From positions 49,367,707 through 49,431,706 of the forward strand of contig CM060174.1 of the NCBI GenBank assembly GCA_030549775.1: 64,000 bases of DNA, in the 5' to 3' direction. Positions within the stretch are counted from its first letter, which is position 1. Every line of letters begins with the position of its first letter. Under the pieces are notes generated by a model, which was given only the letters and a program-made list of their open reading frames with translations, ran no database searches and was not told where the DNA came from. The translations under genes were made by a program, and so were the position numbers. Positions 1 through 12,806 of this stretch are shown here, piece by piece. The DNA comes from Tamarix chinensis. Its lineage: Eukaryota > Streptophyta > Magnoliopsida > Caryophyllales > Tamaricaceae.

Positions 1-523
1 TAATGGAGTTTAGCCACAATCCCAAAATTCTATCTTACCTTAAAACCCTAGCCCCATTACAACCAAATTTAAGACCTTTTGGTTCTTATATACTTCAGTT
101 CCTTTTAGCAGTGGCGAATTGAGAATAATGGCAAACATATGGGCGATCATTATCATTTGAAGAAGTTTTGAGAGTAACCACATCACACCATACACACATG
201 AGAGTGAGTGTTTTCACAAACCGAAAGTAAGAACCTACCGATTTGAATTTCATTAGTCTTAATCTAACTTTGTATGGTGAGATACTACTTATAATAACTT
301 TGATTCCTTAATTGTTTGAGAATTTGATAAGACTATTTGTAAGGTGATTTAGATGTGTGGTCCAAAAATATTTTCATCATTGTGATTTCACGATTATAAA
401 TGAATAGTTCCAGTCTAATAATTCTTGTAATCCGTAACTTACCTCTCTTGCATTTCTTGATGTATTCATGTGTATGTTATGATGTTGCTTGAGGACAAGC
501 AATGATTCAAGCTTGGGGGTATT
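1..523 (+). mobile_element. 3' non-coding tail and polypurine tract of an Athila/Tat-type Ty3/gypsy element
   Basis: The segment has no coding potential. It ends in the arrangement seen at the 3' end of plant Athila/Tat elements: GCTTGAGGACAAGCAA at 487-502, then a G-rich polypurine tract GCTTGGGGGTATT at 511-523, directly followed by an LTR start TGATAAATGG at 524. A second Athila element in this window has the matching arrangement at 49,627-49,661. A stretch reading CCCTAGCCCCATTACAACC near 46-64 also has a counterpart near 49,199. The gag-pol part would lie to the left of the window. Confidence 0.7.
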
Positions 524-2003
524 TGATAAATGGGATTTATAGATTATTTTCATGCATAAAAATGTCATTTATCCCTCATTAATTTTATAAGATTTAATAT
601 TTTCAATGAGTTTTTATCTTTTGAATATATTTTGCAGGGAAAGAAAAAAATTGAAGAAATTCAAGGAGAAATCAACGAAAAGAATAAATCAAGTAAAGAA
701 CACATCAAGAAACACTGAATCAAGGGGAACAAAGTTGGAAATGAAGCAAATACACCAAGAGAAGTTGTGCTGAAATTGCAAAGGAAGAATAATGAAAGAC
801 CCGAAAACACATCACCCCCATGTTTCTTAAACACAGGCCGTGTTAAAATCTTAGGCATTGATTCAAAATCCAGTGGTCGGCAGAGAAGTTGGAGGAAAAC
901 ATGAAGGTCCCGTGTTTCCCTTAAAAATTGTAACCGTCCGCATTTCTAATATATTCTCTATCAATACAAGGTTCAGTGGTAGTTCTTTTAGAGGTCAAAA
1001 TATTTTGAATGTACTCTCTTCCTCTATTCCCTTTAGAATACACATGTAATACACAATTCCAACTTCTTTTATCTTCTTGAATTCTAGTGAACAATTGACA
1101 ATCTACACTTCAATTGATAAGTTCCTCTCTATTCCTTTATCAATTGTAGTCTCTCCATTTTGATTGAATGCAAGTAAATTATCTGCAATTACACTTTTTT
1201 TTGTTCTATTGTTGTTTTGTTGTATTACTATTAGATATTGTGGTTGTGTTGTTGGCATTAATTTCAAATCATTGTATGTAATAGTGTGGTTTCTAAATAT
1301 GCAGATGTTAGAGTAAATAAAACAGGGTGGGATGATTTGAGGATGGAATTATGTTTCAAATACAATAACATACTTTAATGATTTCGTATCATAGATTAAG
1401 AATTTAAACTAATTAGATTGATCACCTATTTAGTTTAGAACTTGATCTTTGATAAGACAACGTAATTAACCCGTAATTGTTAATTAATTTGTCTAAAGTA
1501 GCAAGAAGATTAATCGTTAATCTTATATGTTAATTCGTACAATTGCATAATCCAAGCTTATGTGGTTATGATTAAAGTTGACTGCTTTCCATTCATAATG
1601 CTACCATTAATTGAATCTAGTGTTCGTAACCTAGGTTATTAAATGGTTAGGAAATAAATTGAGAGCTTATTCAATTTATTAAGGTTGAGAGAAAGCAAAT
1701 GAATGAATTATTATGAGTTTCTAAAGGTTAACATTAAATCATATAGAATCATTCTTCTTCTTTGAGTATTTGATATTTTAATTCCATCATCAATTCATTC
1801 CTCCTTTATTCATCAAATAGTGATCAAAGCTTAGTATATTTAGATTTTGTATTAGAATTAATGAAATTGTATAAACGGGATTATAACATCAATTGCAAAA
1901 CTAGTGATAAAAATACTATTCCTTGTGGGTTCGACTCCTTCTTTCCATATACTACGTATTTGAAAATTAGGATTTATTTTTAAAAATTTTTGTACATATG
2001 ACA
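524..2003 (+). mobile_element. LTR of the Athila/Tat-type element (about 1.48 kb)
   Basis: It starts with TGATAAATGG directly after the polypurine tract, as the three other L3-type LTRs here start with TGATAAA or a one-base variant. The interior holds the degenerate CACGGCC/GGCCGTG motif (near 829-842) common in this LTR class. The distal part has the 'CCTTGTGGGTTCGACTCC' sequence (about 1,921) typical of plant Tat/Athila LTR ends. The right end is not exact: CA occurs at 2,002-2,003 and again at 2,010-2,011. Since only one LTR is visible, no target duplication can be checked. DNA to the right resembles the interior of an L1 LTR, so this element probably inserted into one. Confidence 0.65.
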
Positions 2004-3026
2004 GTGCATCATTAGGGTAATTTATTAACTAAAATGGAATTTAGGAAGATTTAACAAAAAATTCTAAATTAATATAAAAAGGAAACTTAATTATTTATTT
2101 TTACTAATTTTATTATTTTAAAAAATTTAGAAAAAAACCCCAAATACCCCCAACCATCTCATTTTCCTTTTTTTCCCTTTTTCCCTCTTTTTTTTCTTTT
2201 CCTTTTTCCTTTTTTCCTTTTCTCCTTTTTTCTCCTTTCTCTTCTCCTCCCTCCAGCTAAGGGCTCACCTATGTGACCCAACTCCTCCAATCCCCTTCTC
2301 TCCTTCTTTTCCCCCGCACAACCCAACCCACTTTCTTTTTTTTTCTTTTCTCCCTCACGTTGCCCAACACTTGCCCATCCTTCCCCTTCTATCCCCACCC
2401 TTTTCCCTTTTCCCCTTTGAACCTTATCTCCTCCCTCACCCCGATCACTGGTGTGCATGGCTACTTTGCAGCTATCTCCCTTCTCTCCCTCACTTTTCCT
2501 TTGACCTAACTTGAATTGCGTGTAGCTACTGGGTAGGTCTCCCTACACAACTCACCCTACCCATGCAAAGTGGGGTGCTCTAGCTTCCCTTTACACCCTG
2601 TTGCCATCCCTTTCGCCGCCCTACACCCCTACCTACACCACAACCACCACCCCTACTGCCTCCCTCTCAACCTAGTAAACCTTTCCCTACCTCCCTATAC
2701 CCTTCCTTTCCTCTTTCTCCCCTCCTTCCTCCTCTTTCCTTCTCCTCTACCTTTGGCCACCATAGCCACCGCCACCTACGCCGCCACCCTACCACACCAT
2801 CACCAACATCTCAACCCTCCTGGTCTAGGAAACCTACTACTTCACAACCACCACCTTCCTTTCTCTCTTTCAACCACAAATCTTAGCTTTTTAAAGTCAC
2901 TGCCATTCACGTTACTACTGCTGTAGCTGTGCACTACCACCCCAACTGCCACATCCACTTCTGGTCATATCCTAACCTTTACTATCACTTAAGTATAAAT
3001 TATTATTTTTAATTATTATTTTTAAC

Positions 3027-3029
3027 CTT

Positions 3030-3079
<50 letters not shown>

Positions 3080-3325
3080 TATTATTATTATTATTATCAT
3101 TATCACTATCATTACTACTACTACTACTACTATTACTACTAATACTACTACTACTATTACTATTTTTCCATTATTATTATTATTATTATATCATCATCAT
3201 CATTATCATTACTACTATTAATCTTATTATGGTTATTATTACCACTAATATTATTGTTGGCCTCTTTAATAATACTAACCTTATTAATATTATTAATACT
3301 ATTGTTATTATCATTACTAATACTG
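3027..3325. repeat. Trinucleotide microsatellite (ATC/ATT/ACT) inside the L1 fragment
   Basis: Runs of CAT/ATC, TAT and ACT triplets cover about 300 bp. The corresponding position of copy D (22,854-23,240, opposite strand) also holds a trinucleotide tract, so the microsatellite is a shared property of the LTR family. Confidence 0.85.
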
Positions 3326-3401
3326 GTTTCTTACTAAAAATCAATTAGGGGATAATGAAAGGAATCATAGGGAAGTTAACACTAGTGTTCCACTCTTATA
3401 G

Positions 3402-3464
3402 GTGAATCAAACCGGTCCCCTAAGGAGGAGTAGGAGTTGTGCTCCAAGCCCGGTGTCGATCTAG
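3402..3464 (+). other. Exon-like 63-nt block conserved between two L1 copies
   Basis: The block is preceded by a pyrimidine-containing stretch ending TATAG and followed by AG|GTAAGG, a near-consensus plant 5' splice site. The reverse complement of 22,329-22,390 in copy D is similar throughout (shared GTGCTCCAAGCCC) and has the same flanking AG and GTAAGG at almost the same distance (62 nt). Splicing is inferred from sequence only. Confidence 0.4.
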
Positions 3465-4984
3465 GTAAGGTTGTGGTTAGGACCAAATTGTGTGTTATGT
3501 GTTTATGTGTGTTTGTTTGTATGTTTTTATCCTATGTGGTTATGGATTATAATATTGTAGTGCAACTTGCTAAGTGTGGAGCTAAGGTAAGTCGTATATG
3601 TGTTATGGCATATGTAATATGATGATATAACTTGTATTTGTGTTGTGCCTTATATATTGTTGCCCTATATGACATGCATGCTTGGAGTCCTTAAGTCGCG
3701 TGTTGAGGTTGTGGGGAGATAAAAGAAGTAAAGAAAATGGAGTGGTAAAAGGGAAGTGAAAAAGGCCTCAGTATCTTATGACTTATGGATAGACAAATAA
3801 GAGAATAATATGAATCAAATAGGAGGATGGAATAAATCTTACATGGGAAGTGTAAGGCTTGCATGGGGTGGTTAGCCTTTGCATAGGGGTAACTTTTACG
3901 TGGGAAAAAGTGACTTTAAGGCTAAGAAAGGTGATGGAAGTCAAGTTTGGGTGATTGTAGTCCGTGAGTGACAAATAGTATGTACGTTGGTATAAGGGTG
4001 TATGGGGGATTGGACTAGGGTTGGTGAGAAAGACCCTAAGTGGAGGAAGAATGTGGAAGGGAAAGTTAGTGGGAAGTGGTTGGAGGGTGTGGGATAAGAT
4101 TGGAAGGGTGTCACATAGAGGGGGAAGTGAGTCAAGTAGAAAGGTAAATGGTGTGTGTGGGTGATGAGGGGGCATCATACAAGAAAGGAGAGATGCTATG
4201 GTTTGGGGTGTCCAACTTAGGTTTTCATGGCCACACATGTAGGATAGGAAGTAAGTTTTTGATGTTGAGCGTGGATCGAGTGGGGTGATGGGTTGGAAGC
4301 AAAGGGAGGATGTGTAACACCCTAATTTTTACAACTGAAAAAATTTCATTTTGCAGCGGAATGAATTAAGTCAAATATTGGGGGTTACCATCATGATCGA
4401 CATAATTCTAGCTTATATAACCATCATTACATCAATCACAATGCTAAAACATTTAAGATAACACAAGGAAATTAGAAACAACAGAACATTTGTAGTATAA
4501 TACTAAGTTTGGAGCTTAACTCCTAGTTTAACAATATAAAATAAAAAAGAGGGGATACCATGGATTAAGATTCCAAAAAAGGTATCTAGTTAAATACATT
4601 AATCGGATAACTATTACTCTTCACCCAACCCCTAACATAGATGAAGTCACTTATCCCCACAAAAGGCGTCTTAGGTAATATAATCATCTAGCTTATCTTC
4701 TGAGACCTACACATAAGATTTAGGGCCTCCTGCTTGTGGGAATGAACAACACCTATAAAACGGGTGGTAACTATGCTACGTACTGAGCAAGTGTCAATAT
4801 TATAGAAATAAGGCTAAAAATAGCATATGCTTTCATCTTAGATAATAAGGGAATAACCAAATAAATGAAACATCTCATAAGAAAGAATATGATTTCGATT
4901 CCTTTATTAAGTATAATCCAATTTCATTCTTTTATATATTTTAACCAATGGCATGGTTTAAAACATCATCTTAGGGACAAAATA

Positions 4985-5440
4985 CCTGAGCCACTATTCT
5001 TTTCAGTGGAATGAAGATTAAAAACATCTTCTCAGGGTAAAAACACTTTAAAGCCACTATTCTCCTTGGTGGAACGGGAATAAACACACACACACACACA
5101 CATATATAGAAAAATAGATCGCTTTGGTCCTAACTAATGTATTCTTCATCTTTAAGTCATTGGTATCTTTTCCATAGGTTATAATGATACATTTTTATTT
5201 CATGATGAGTAGGGGTTCCACTATTCTTAATTCAGTGGAATGGTCTAAGCACCTTCTCAGGGCAAAACGCTCTCGAGCCACTATTCTTTCTAATGGAATA
5301 GAGATTAAAAACATCTTCTTGGGGCAAATCGCTTTCGAGCCACTATTTTCCCTGGTGGAATATATATATAGAAAAATATATCACCTTGGCCCTACTCACA
5401 TACTCTTTCACTATAAGTGATTAGTATCTTATTCAATATT
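4985..5440. repeat. L1 hairpin-repeat array in copy E (five units)
   Basis: Five copies of a CCAC(T)...(A/G)GTGG inverted repeat begin near 4,991, 5,054, 5,218, 5,278 and 5,340. They form blocks of two and three at 60-63 bp spacing. Each block is followed by the spacer motif TTTAAGTCATTGGTATCTT (near 5,152) or ACTATAAGTGATTAGTATCT (near 5,409). The fourth unit has lost the stem's last base pairing (AATGG). The same organisation occurs in copies C and D. Confidence 0.8.
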
Positions 5441-6027
5441 GATTTTCAGGCATAGAACACATTAAATCATATAAACATATAGCATAAGTCCAAGTCCTTA
5501 AGTCCTTTCAAACCCTAATTACACACCCTTTAGTATTCATTCTCCCATATTCATTATTCCACACATATTATATTATCACCAAATCCCATCATTATTATCA
5601 TTTCGATATGTAAATCACAGAGAAGTCTAAGACCCAAATTTTACAAATTTATCATAACACTTCCCATGAAATTTTCATGATTATCAATTCTAATAGAAAT
5701 CCTCTAAATCTTAAACATGGAACAATGGTATTATCATTACAACATAGTTTACCCCAAATTATCCATTAAATCATTTAAGGGCCCCAAATAATAATAATAC
5801 TTATAAGAGTTCCTTATGCTATTATTATTATCATATTTTAATCCTCCTAACACATAAAATACCAAAATTTCCTTATTATCCCATAATGACCAAGTTACCC
5901 TTAAGCACAAATAAAAACCTATATTTTTTAAAGTCTTTTACCTTCCACACATATTATTTTTCCAAGTCTACAATTAATCATTATACCTTATGAGAATTCT
6001 TAAGTCCATTTATCAAAACTTATTTAA

Positions 6028-6250
6028 CCCATATTTTATACCATAATATATATTTCCACAAATATGACATTATTACAACAAAATAATAATGGTACCTCTT
6101 ACCCATTCTTACTTTATTTCAATAACATAATATCCTTAAGCCCATATTTCATACCATAAGATATATTTCCACAATATGACATTATCAGAACAAAAACCAT
6201 AACATAATGGCACCTCTCACCCATTTTTACTCCTTTTCAACATAATATTT
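6028..6250. repeat. Tandem duplication, period about 113 bp, two copies
   Basis: The segment beginning CCCATATTTTATACCATAA at 6,028 is repeated with minor changes at 6,141 (CCCATATTTCATACCATAA). Both contain TATATTTCCACAA, ATGACATTAT and the following CACCTCTCACCC-like stretch. It lies within copy E of L1. Confidence 0.75.
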
Positions 6251-6439
6251 GTATCATCACAAATTATCATGACCAACACATGTTACATCATATATCAACA
6301 ATATCATGAAAACACATAATTATACAAACAAATAACACCAAACATTGTAAACATCGAATAGTATTCACCTCAACAAACTAAAACTTTCCACAAGTTATGT
6401 ACACTTAGGCGATTTCAACACCAATTTATGATCACTGGA

Positions 6440-7475
6440 CATGATAAACCAGAGTAAAAGAAACCCTCAGTATGCATGTTCTCATGCACAAATTTAAAAC
6501 ATATCATGTTTGAAAATCATCTACATTACACACACAAAATTTTGCACATACCTTTAACAAATTTTTTTCTATCTTTGTGTCGAAATTATCATGCATTATC
6601 ATTCAAGATATCTTCAAGAATCATGCAAGATCATAACATCACATGAAAGATTCACTTGTAACATTCATGTTTTATAAATATTCAAAAAAATTCATCAAGA
6701 TTTAAAGAATTCAATCAAGAAGAATTAAGAATCTTACTAGAACTTCAATAGTGATATGTTTGTGTTTTTGAAGCTTTATTTTGTTTGTTCATATATAATG
6801 TTAACTCTCCAAAAGCCTACTAAATATTATCTCTAAAGAATCTTCTACAAATATGAACATTTTCTCTTAGATTTCAAGTTGCAAAATCCTCACAAAACTT
6901 TTGAACTTCGACTTGAAATTGAAGACACTCAAATGCCTTTGGTAGATTAGTGTTGATTTAAACTAAATCAATTACCTTATAATGAGAAATTCTCTATTTA
7001 TTAATATAACAGTATGAAACTATCCAATGCTCTCAATTTAAGAAGGAGAAGATAATAAGAAGAAATAACACCTCTCTCATGTTGCTCTCTTTTTTATAAG
7101 TCATATGAACTCATTATCTCATGATATCTCAAAATCATTGTGTACAATTCTTTATATATGCTTGCATCCATGCATTCCCTTTCATTAATAAGCCCATTAT
7201 TTAACCCTTATTAAGGAAATTAACTCTTGATGCATAGTACAAGCAAATATTTAAAGAGTTACAATGAAAATTTACAAGTATTATAAAGTATAAAGCAAAA
7301 TAACAAAGCTATACAAAGCCAACATATAGAACACCTACATGAATCACTTGACAAAATATTAGAAGCATAAGAATTTTCAACTACAATGGTTTCCATCACC
7401 AATTATGTTTATTCTTCTTGTTCTTCATCATTTGATTTATAAGTTTGAGAGTGATCTAGACATGCTCTTGCATCA
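6440..7475 (-). mobile_element. L4-family gypsy LTR, partial or solo
   Basis: It is similar to both LTRs of the minus-strand gypsy element at 31.7-37.6 kb. Shared stretches include ATTTTTTTCTATCTTTGTGT (6,559 against 36,867), AATGCTCTCAATT (7,027 against 31,957) and GTGATCTAGACATGCTC (7,451 against 32,516). The right edge reads GCATCA at 7,470-7,475, the minus-strand TGATGC LTR start. The left edge is approximate, and I found no convincing 5-bp duplication. Confidence 0.6.
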
Positions 7476-10512
<3,037 letters not shown>

Positions 10513-12806
10513 CATTTTGACAACCTAATTTTTTTCATTTTTAAGACATTATAGAAATAGAAAAGTACTCCTAAAAAAATGGAATGTTATCACAATAATT
10601 AATGTAGGGTAGATGTCCATTGTCCGTCCCATGATAGATATGATGCAAAATATCTAACCAAACAAAACACAAGGAAATACATTGCACTAAAAAAAATATC
10701 ATAAATGTGATATGAGTTAGGCTTTACAGAATAAGACCATGTCAGATCCCAAAAGAAATTAAATATATTAGAAGGCAAACAAGTAAAAAAGGAAAAATAA
10801 TAAAAGGTAGGTCTCTTGAGGACCGACAAAAGGATAACCAATGAAAGTCCACACTTGATTGTCCTATGTAAAAACACATATTGGTCTACTACTGGCTAAC
10901 GTCAAAATACGTGCACAAAGTCCTCTACTTTAGGGATTGAGCAAGTGACAAAAAAAACAAACAAATAGGTATGCTATATACTAAGTAAGTCAAATTATCC
11001 CCTTAATGGGAGTTATGATGTACATAAAGTCATGGAAAGACATATAGGTCATGCTGGTGTGCATTCTCATGCTCATATGATAAAATTGAAATCTATACTC
11101 TACTAACATGGAGTCCTCATCTTGGTGATTATAAGACAAATATGGAAGAATATAGGATCATAGAAACATGGGGTTCACGAAACATATGGTCATGCAAAAT
11201 AAAAATCGATAGGATGAACAACTAGATAACTATAAGGTTCATTTCACTTATCCAATAATGACATTTTGGAGAATGATGTTATAATGTGATTAACTTATTT
11301 ATTTTTATTTCTCTTCATTATTTGGAGCATTAGGCTAGAATATCCCTCATTCTCTCTTAATACCCATGGAAGTCAAACTACTAACCAAAGAATAAATTTT
11401 TAAATGAATCCAAGAAACTACCAATGGACACAAAGTTTTGCAGAAACCACCAATGGATATAAAGTGCAACTAAACCCAAATAAAACACCAATAAATATAA
11501 AGTTTGATCAAAGCCAAACAAACCACCTTGTTGATAAGACCTTTTAGTATTGATATACGTTAGAACATCATTAGTAACTTAATTTGGAAAGGCATCGAGA
11601 TCACCTAGGATCCTACTCTAAGGTAGTTCAAAGGCAAATTAATATGCCCTAAGTAAGCCTAACCCACAATAGCTAATTGAGCATCAATAATTTAGGCTGA
11701 TATAGTGCTCTATAATTTTTCATTTTAATTTATTAGTATTTTATTAACCAAATAATCCACCAAGAAAGGCCCATAGAGTAAGCCAAGTTTACTAAAGTCA
11801 CATAATCATTCCAAATAATCCACCATAACCCTTCAAGTGTACTTAATGATGACATCATTAATAATAGACCAATTTGAACTACCAATTGAGTTAATTAACT
11901 TATATAAAGGAGTGCATTTACATCATCCAAGAATCATGGCATGTTATAATACAAAGTCTCAAATCATACCAAAGATGAAAAGGAAACAAAATAGCACTAT
12001 CTAGCCAAAACAGATGATAGGTTTGTTGCAACAAAACCTTAGAGTCTCCTGTCAAAACCAATCAATTGGTCTATACCTAAACAACATATTAAGGATTTTT
12101 CAAACAGGATTTAGAATCAAACTACCAATATCAACAACTTATTCCATCATTATTGCAAAAAAAAATAAATTTAACAAGCCCAAATACTAAATTATGTTAC
12201 ATTTTTAGAGAATCATCTACACATTCAAGTAAGTCAATATTTTCACAAAATGCAATAACTCATAGCATTAATTGTCAAAATAATAATTCTACCATGTAAG
12301 CATGTAATAAGCCACATTCTCTTTCATTCCACAATTTGATCACAATAATGACTTACCCAACAAAGATTAGAAAAACTACAACAAGTGTGGCAAAAACTTG
12401 GCTAAATTATTCCAAAAAAAACTATCAAGAAAACATTAAAAAACATAATTCATGAAATCCTTCTTAAAATCAAGCAAGTTAAAACAATACATACCTAATG
12501 AAAGGAAATTAGAAAAATACCTCCTTAAAGAAGACTCCAAGAACACTGGTTAAAAACCTCAACCTTTTTTCCAAATCTAGCCCTATCTTTCTTAAAGATA
12601 AAATAAGAAGGATTTAGAGGAAGGATTAGAAGAGGTGAAAATGTAAAAATAAAGGAATGGGAACATAATATCGAAGAAATAGGGCATTCTAATGGATGAA
12701 GTGAAGTGAAAAAAGAGGGTTAGGGTTATTTATATGCTAAAAAATTGTTAACAAAAGTAGGAGAGAGATGTAACAGATAAGAACCCTAAATATCGAGTTT
12801 AAATTT

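Larger units (their letters stand above)
2012..4312 (-). mobile_element. L1-family LTR fragment, opposite orientation to copies C and D
   Basis: This is reverse-complement similar to the 21.4-24.9 kb part of copy D. Landmarks in matching order: an AT-rich end (2,020-2,140) with CTAAATTAATATAAAAAGG; a pyrimidine-rich tract (2,150-2,960) matching the purine-rich 23.3-24.56 kb tract of D; a trinucleotide microsatellite (3,030-3,320); a 63-nt splice-bracketed block (3,402-3,464); and a segment near 3,850-4,020 (GCATGGGGTGGTTAG, TAGTATGTACGTTGGTA) matching 21.77-21.9 kb. Neither terminus is present. The left is cut by the Athila/Tat LTR and the right by the next L1 copy at 4,313. Long open frames inside it are low-complexity artefacts. 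Confidence 0.7.
4313..6430 (+). mobile_element. L1-family LTR, 5'-terminal part (copy E), truncated on the right
   Basis: It starts TGTAACACCCTAATTTTTAC like copies C (16,679), D (19,998) and G (63,662). Next come the shared sections GGGGGTTACCATCA, then 'CTGCTTGTGGGAATGAACAA' with 'ACGTACTGAGC' (4,731-4,785), matching 20,418-20,480 in D. The hairpin array follows at 4,985-5,440. The right terminus GGGGTATTACA is absent before 10.5 kb, so the copy is broken, probably where the L4 LTR begins. The 5 bp before it are GGATG. The right boundary is approximate. Confidence 0.7.

Noticed and set aside
2159..2926. Proline/leucine/histidine-rich open frames
   Set aside because: Pyrimidine-rich LTR tract, the reversed counterpart of 23.3-24.5 kb; no recognisable protein.
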